Position numbers and translations under genes: made by a program. Of a stretch of DNA of 64,000 nucleotides, positions 60,684-64,000 are shown in pieces; position 1 is the stretch's first letter; each line of letters starts with the position of its first letter. This DNA is from DATFBY01 sp035253585 (GTDB taxonomy: Bacteria; Gemmatimonadota; Gemmatimonadetes; Gemmatimonadales; Gemmatimonadaceae): the NCBI GenBank assembly GCA_035253585.1, contig DATFBY010000008.1:1-64000 (forward strand), written 5' to 3'. The notes under the pieces were generated by a model. It was not told the origin of the DNA. It was given only the letters and a program-made list of their open reading frames with translations, and did no database searches.

Positions 60684-61862
60684 TCAGGCGACGCCGGCAA
60701 CGGGAGAATCCTCGGCGCGCACCACGCGTCGCTCCCACTGGCGAATCATGCGCACGAAGGCCTTGGCAACGTCGGCGGCGAACTCGGTCCCCGCTCGCGC
60801 CTCGATGTGCGCGATGGCGACGTCGGCCGGCGCTGCCTGACGATGCGGGCGGCGCGTGCGAAGAGCATCGTACACGGCGCACACCTGGACCAGCTGCGTG
60901 GCAAAATGCAGCGCGCGCGGGTAGTGCATCTTCGGATATCCGGTGCCGTTGGCGAACATGTGGTGCTCGAACGCGACGATTGCCGCGAGATCGAGCTGCT
61001 GCTCGCTCTGAAGGATCATCTGCGCGCCGTGTATGGGATGCTGCATGACGACCGCCCAGTCCTCGGCCGTCAACTCTCCCGTCTTGTGGATGATCTCCTT
61101 GGGCACGCGGGCCATCCCCAGATCGTGCAGCAAGCCGGCGACACCGATACTGCGTACGTCGCGCGGACCGAGCCCGAGATACTCAGCCAAGGCCATCACC
61201 AAGACCGAGACGTTGATCGAATGCGCGGCGGTGTACTGATCGTGCTCCTTGAGCTGGATCAGCGGCATTGCGATCTCGCTGTCGCTGTGCATCGCCACCG
61301 CCAGTGACGCGACGACCGCTTCGGCCTCCTCGGCCTCGACACTCTGCGTCTGCTCCACACGGCTGACGATCCAGTTCATCGACTCGCTCTCTTCCTGGAG
61401 CGCGACGGCCAGCACCGCCATGGGCGTCTCATCCTGGATGAACCGGCCGCCCTCGCCCTTCACGCCAACGAATCCGACGCGGATGCTCGGATGCGAAGAC
61501 TCCCGGAGCTCCTGCTCGCGGTTGACAGTCTCACTCGTTAGGCGCTGGTGGATCGCAGTGAGAAATGCGTCCCACTCGTAACGTGGTACGGCATCGCCGA
61601 ACTCCCAGCGCTGGAGCCCGGCCTGCTCGAAGCGAAGCGCCCACTCCCACTCTCGGAGGTCGCGGATCGGCATCGCCCCGAAGAGGACGGTGCCGTCGAG
61701 GAACGAGAAGATCGGTCGACTGTGGTGCTGTTGAAGATCGAGCAACCGGTCATAGCTCACCGCGGCGGTACGTTCGCGTGCCGGATGGCCGCCGGCGTAA
61801 AGGGACCGCGCGGCAAGTGCCTGACCGACGGCGTAGAGGAAACGAGCCGGCTCGCCGCTCAC
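60684..61862 (-). CDS. HD-GYP phosphodiesterase 2 with shared N-terminal domain
   Basis: 392 residues from a GTG at 61860-61862 that overlaps the helical-repeat stop (GTGA). HD-GYP motifs: LLHDLGMARVPKEIIHKTG (HD near 246) and EHHMFANGTGYPKMHY (GYP near 308), both intact. Residues 1-110 begin FLYAVGQALAARSLYAGGHP. Its stop lies 36 bp before helical-repeat protein 1, so the two modules are on the same transcript. Confidence 0.9.
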   Translation of the reverse strand: MSGEPARFLYAVGQALAARSLYAGGHPARERTAAVSYDRLLDLQQHHSRPIFSFLDGTVLFGAMPIRDLREWEWALRFEQAGLQRWEFGDAVPRYEWDAFLTAIHQRLTSETVNREQELRESSHPSIRVGFVGVKGEGGRFIQDETPMAVLAVALQEESESMNWIVSRVEQTQSVEAEEAEAVVASLAVAMHSDSEIAMPLIQLKEHDQYTAAHSINVSVLVMALAEYLGLGPRDVRSIGVAGLLHDLGMARVPKEIIHKTGELTAEDWAVVMQHPIHGAQMILQSEQQLDLAAIVAFEHHMFANGTGYPKMHYPRALHFATQLVQVCAVYDALRTRRPHRQAAPADVAIAHIEARAGTEFAADVAKAFVRMIRQWERRVVRAEDSPVAGVA

Positions 61863-63964
61863 GCGTCCTCCTTCGCCAGCGTCAACACCGGAACGCCGCG
61901 CGGAGTGCTGATCCGGCGAGCACTCGTTGCCGCCCGCACTTCGGCGTCGGTGGAGCTCTTCGCCAGCTCGACTGCAGCCGCCGCGCGCGGCTCGTCCATC
62001 CACGACGCCGACAGCCCGGCGAGTGCCGCCAATGCGTCGGGCGATCGACTGGCAAGACGTGGGCGGAACGAGTACCACCGGCGCTTGGCCAGCGCCATTC
62101 CAAGCAGCCACTCCAGCGCCACCTGCGATTTGGACGCGGCCACCGCCCGAATGGCGAGGGATCGCGTCGCTGGCGGAATGCGGCGATCGTCGACGCGACG
62201 GATGATCACGCTCACCGCCGCCACGGGACAGCTTTCGTAGGCGGCCGAAAGCGCCGTCTGCACCATGCGCTCATCCTCGTCGCCGACCGCCGTGATGATC
62301 GCCTCGTCGCGCAGCGTCGGCATTCGGAGCATGAGCTTGAGCGCTTCGCGGCGCACCCGCGCATCGGGATGTGACAGGCAGTACGTCGGCGAGAAGCCAC
62401 GCGGAAGCTCCGGCATCTGCGAGAGCAGGGTGAGCAGATTCCGCAGCACGTACCAGGGACGATCGGGCGCCAGACGCGCGGCGACCGTCGGTGCGATCTC
62501 GGCGCCGAATTTCCCGAGCATGTCGAGAAGCTTGCGACGCGCGGCGCGCGACTCGGCGTTCTCGAGTCCCTCGAGCAGCACGTCGACGATCTCGAGACCC
62601 ATGCGCTTGGAGATCCGTTCGAGGAGCGATACCTCGAACTGCTCTTCGCGAATGAGCTGTCGGAGGTTTTCTCGCGTCGCCACTCGCGTCCACAGATCGG
62701 CGGCGATGGGATTGCCCGCCGGCGCGCGGTCGAGCAGATCGAGCAGCGGCCCGATCTCCTTGCCGGTGACCATTTCCTGGACCGCGCGCCACACCGGTGC
62801 GCCGAGTGTCCCGGACTCGATGGCGGTGATCATCACGCGGCGCGGCTCGCAGGGATGCTGGCGCTCTTTCATCTGCGCGTAGATGCGCAGACGGGACATG
62901 CGCTCCAGCGCCTGACGATAGTTGTCGGGATTCAGGCGATCGATGTCCCAGCTCTCGACGAGCGACTGCACGCGCTCGCGAAATGCGGCGTCGGCGCCGG
63001 CGCGAAGCAGCGCTCCGCCTTGCTCGGATTGCAGCGCGAGCTTGCCAAGGAGCCGCAGCATCGCGTGCGAGATCGTCTGCCGCGAATCGCGCGCTGCCGC
63101 TTCGACGATGCGCAGTACCGCGTCGACCGCCAGCTCGTGCGACGAATCGAGGACGAACCGCTTTCGCATCTCCGAATCGCCGCCCATCGAGAGGAGACGG
63201 GAAAGCGTCTCCGGTCGCATCGAGCGAACGAGGGTGGAGACTTTACCGCGGAGCGTAGGCCCTTCCAGCGCACTGGCGGTCCGCAGCTCGCCCGCGATGC
63301 GGATGAGCGCGCCCGCGACGCGCTGATCGCGCTCCGTACCCGAGCCGCCGTCCAGTGCCTGACCGAGTGCGCTCGGATCGGAGTTCAACGCCTGCTCGTC
63401 AGGTATCTCCTCGATCAGCACCGAGCGCGCGAGCGCCACCCAGAGCTGGGCCGCGCCGGAGCTGAGCTCGACGCCAGCCGCGACGCCCGCGTCTTCTTCC
63501 AGCATTCCCAGTTTCTCGTACGAGAGCGGGAATAGACGAAAATGCGGCCACCGGTGATGCTGCTCGGCGAGTGGAGTGAGCTGCTGCTCGGCCATCAGCG
63601 GATCCACCGCCGCCGCGCTCAGGAAGTCGCCGAGCTCATCGCGCCTGACGCCGGGAATGATCTTGATGGCGCCGAGCTGGTGCCGATGCAGTCGTGAAGC
63701 GAGCTCGCGGATGGAGTTGTTCGTCGGGTCGGTGGAGGTGCCGTCGATGACCATCTGATCGCGGGCGATGCCGATGAGGAGCTGGCGTCGTCCAGCGAGC
63801 ACCGCGGCCAGACGACGCGTGACGTTGTCCATCGCCGTGACGAGCAGCGGATGCCCCGCCGGATACATCGCGTACTGCTGGAGCGCGACCGTGAGCGACA
63901 GGAGAAAATCCGAGAGCTCGCGGGAGAGTGTCGTGCGCTCGGGTGCGGTGGCGGTTTGAGTCAC
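61859..63964 (-). CDS. Helical-repeat protein 2 of the c-di-GMP operon
   Basis: 701 residues from GTG at 63962-63964. Layout as protein 1: N-terminal domain with SRELSDFLLSLTVALQQYAM and YPAGHPLL, then helical-repeat-like sequence with MGGDSEMRKRFVLDSSHELA, RQHPCEPRRVMITAIESG and HPDARVRREALKLMLRMP, all with a counterpart in protein 1. First gene of the visible operon; 36 bases of the window lie before it, so the operon promoter may be outside. Paralogue by tandem duplication; role not known. Confidence 0.85.
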   Translation of the reverse strand: MTQTATAPERTTLSRELSDFLLSLTVALQQYAMYPAGHPLLVTAMDNVTRRLAAVLAGRRQLLIGIARDQMVIDGTSTDPTNNSIRELASRLHRHQLGAIKIIPGVRRDELGDFLSAAAVDPLMAEQQLTPLAEQHHRWPHFRLFPLSYEKLGMLEEDAGVAAGVELSSGAAQLWVALARSVLIEEIPDEQALNSDPSALGQALDGGSGTERDQRVAGALIRIAGELRTASALEGPTLRGKVSTLVRSMRPETLSRLLSMGGDSEMRKRFVLDSSHELAVDAVLRIVEAAARDSRQTISHAMLRLLGKLALQSEQGGALLRAGADAAFRERVQSLVESWDIDRLNPDNYRQALERMSRLRIYAQMKERQHPCEPRRVMITAIESGTLGAPVWRAVQEMVTGKEIGPLLDLLDRAPAGNPIAADLWTRVATRENLRQLIREEQFEVSLLERISKRMGLEIVDVLLEGLENAESRAARRKLLDMLGKFGAEIAPTVAARLAPDRPWYVLRNLLTLLSQMPELPRGFSPTYCLSHPDARVRREALKLMLRMPTLRDEAIITAVGDEDERMVQTALSAAYESCPVAAVSVIIRRVDDRRIPPATRSLAIRAVAASKSQVALEWLLGMALAKRRWYSFRPRLASRSPDALAALAGLSASWMDEPRAAAAVELAKSSTDAEVRAATSARRISTPRGVPVLTLAKEDA

Positions 63965-64000
63965 GAAGTCGGGTGCGAGGCACCGTGCCCGGCAGTGGGC

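Noticed and set aside
1..64000. tRNA, rRNA and known riboswitches
   Set aside because: No cloverleaf, rRNA-like conserved block or recognisable riboswitch core was seen; a covariance-model scan was not possible here.

Overview
This is a GC-rich bacterial window, densely packed, with many ATGA/GTGA/TGATG gene overlaps. Several exported proteins have signal peptides that end in -A-Q. Together with the gene content (DUF5916-type outer-membrane proteins, ECF sigma and anti-sigma factors, VIT/vWA proteins, chloroplast-type FabI, HD-GYP/GGDEF genes) this suggests a Gram-negative, Gemmatimonadota-like bacterium. That assignment is inference; no rRNA or tRNA gene was seen.

Layout. 1-5.3 kb: 3' part of a FAD oxidoreductase with a C-terminal Rieske domain, a small beta-barrel protein, a His-rich exported protein and a DUF4118/PAS/GAF histidine kinase. 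5.3-23.7 kb, all minus strand: a nine-gene alpha-glucan and trehalose cluster read as glgE, treS, mak, treZ, glgX, glgB, malQ, treY, glgP. It holds TreS, TreY/TreZ and the TreS-Mak-GlgE-GlgB polymer route, so trehalose, maltose-1-phosphate and glycogen can be interconverted. No glgA or glgC is present here. 23.8-26.9 kb: multicopper oxidase, ZIP-like permease and outer-membrane protein in one minus-strand operon. 27-33.8 kb: short operons and single genes (cupin, DsbD/CcdA-like protein plus thioredoxin, DUF2231, ankyrin/MarR divergent pair, 2H phosphoesterase, methyltransferase, retropepsin-like protease, PAP2). 33.9-41.4 kb: cardiolipin-synthase-like PLD, PLP decarboxylase, DUF3857/transglutaminase protein, FabI and an APC permease. 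41.6-46.6 kb: two tandem paralogous histidine kinase/OmpR regulator pairs. 46.7-52.0 kb: DUF5916 protein, NTF2-like protein, an SMP-30-like lipoprotein and an AglD/MprF-type membrane protein. 52.1-56.3 kb: VIT/vWA protein, ECF sigma factor and an anti-sigma factor fused to a carboxypeptidase-regulatory-like domain. 56.5-64 kb: a translationally coupled signalling operon with two [helical-repeat protein + HD-GYP protein] modules followed by a PAS-GGDEF protein.

Non-coding structure is notable. (1) The octamer GCCTAACG/CGTTAGGC occurs about 37 times by hand count, where composition predicts only two or three; it supplies most TTA leucine codons I noticed, and twice supplies both stop codons of convergent gene pairs. 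(2) Four inverted repeats whose arms are tandem heptamers sit immediately after stop codons. (3) A second inverted-repeat family, with core GATGTGCGAAAGCC, sits after three other stop codons; one copy is expanded to about 270 bp. The best candidates for something undescribed are the duplicated helical-repeat/HD-GYP module, whose four proteins appear to share an N-terminal domain, and the GCCTRACG word.
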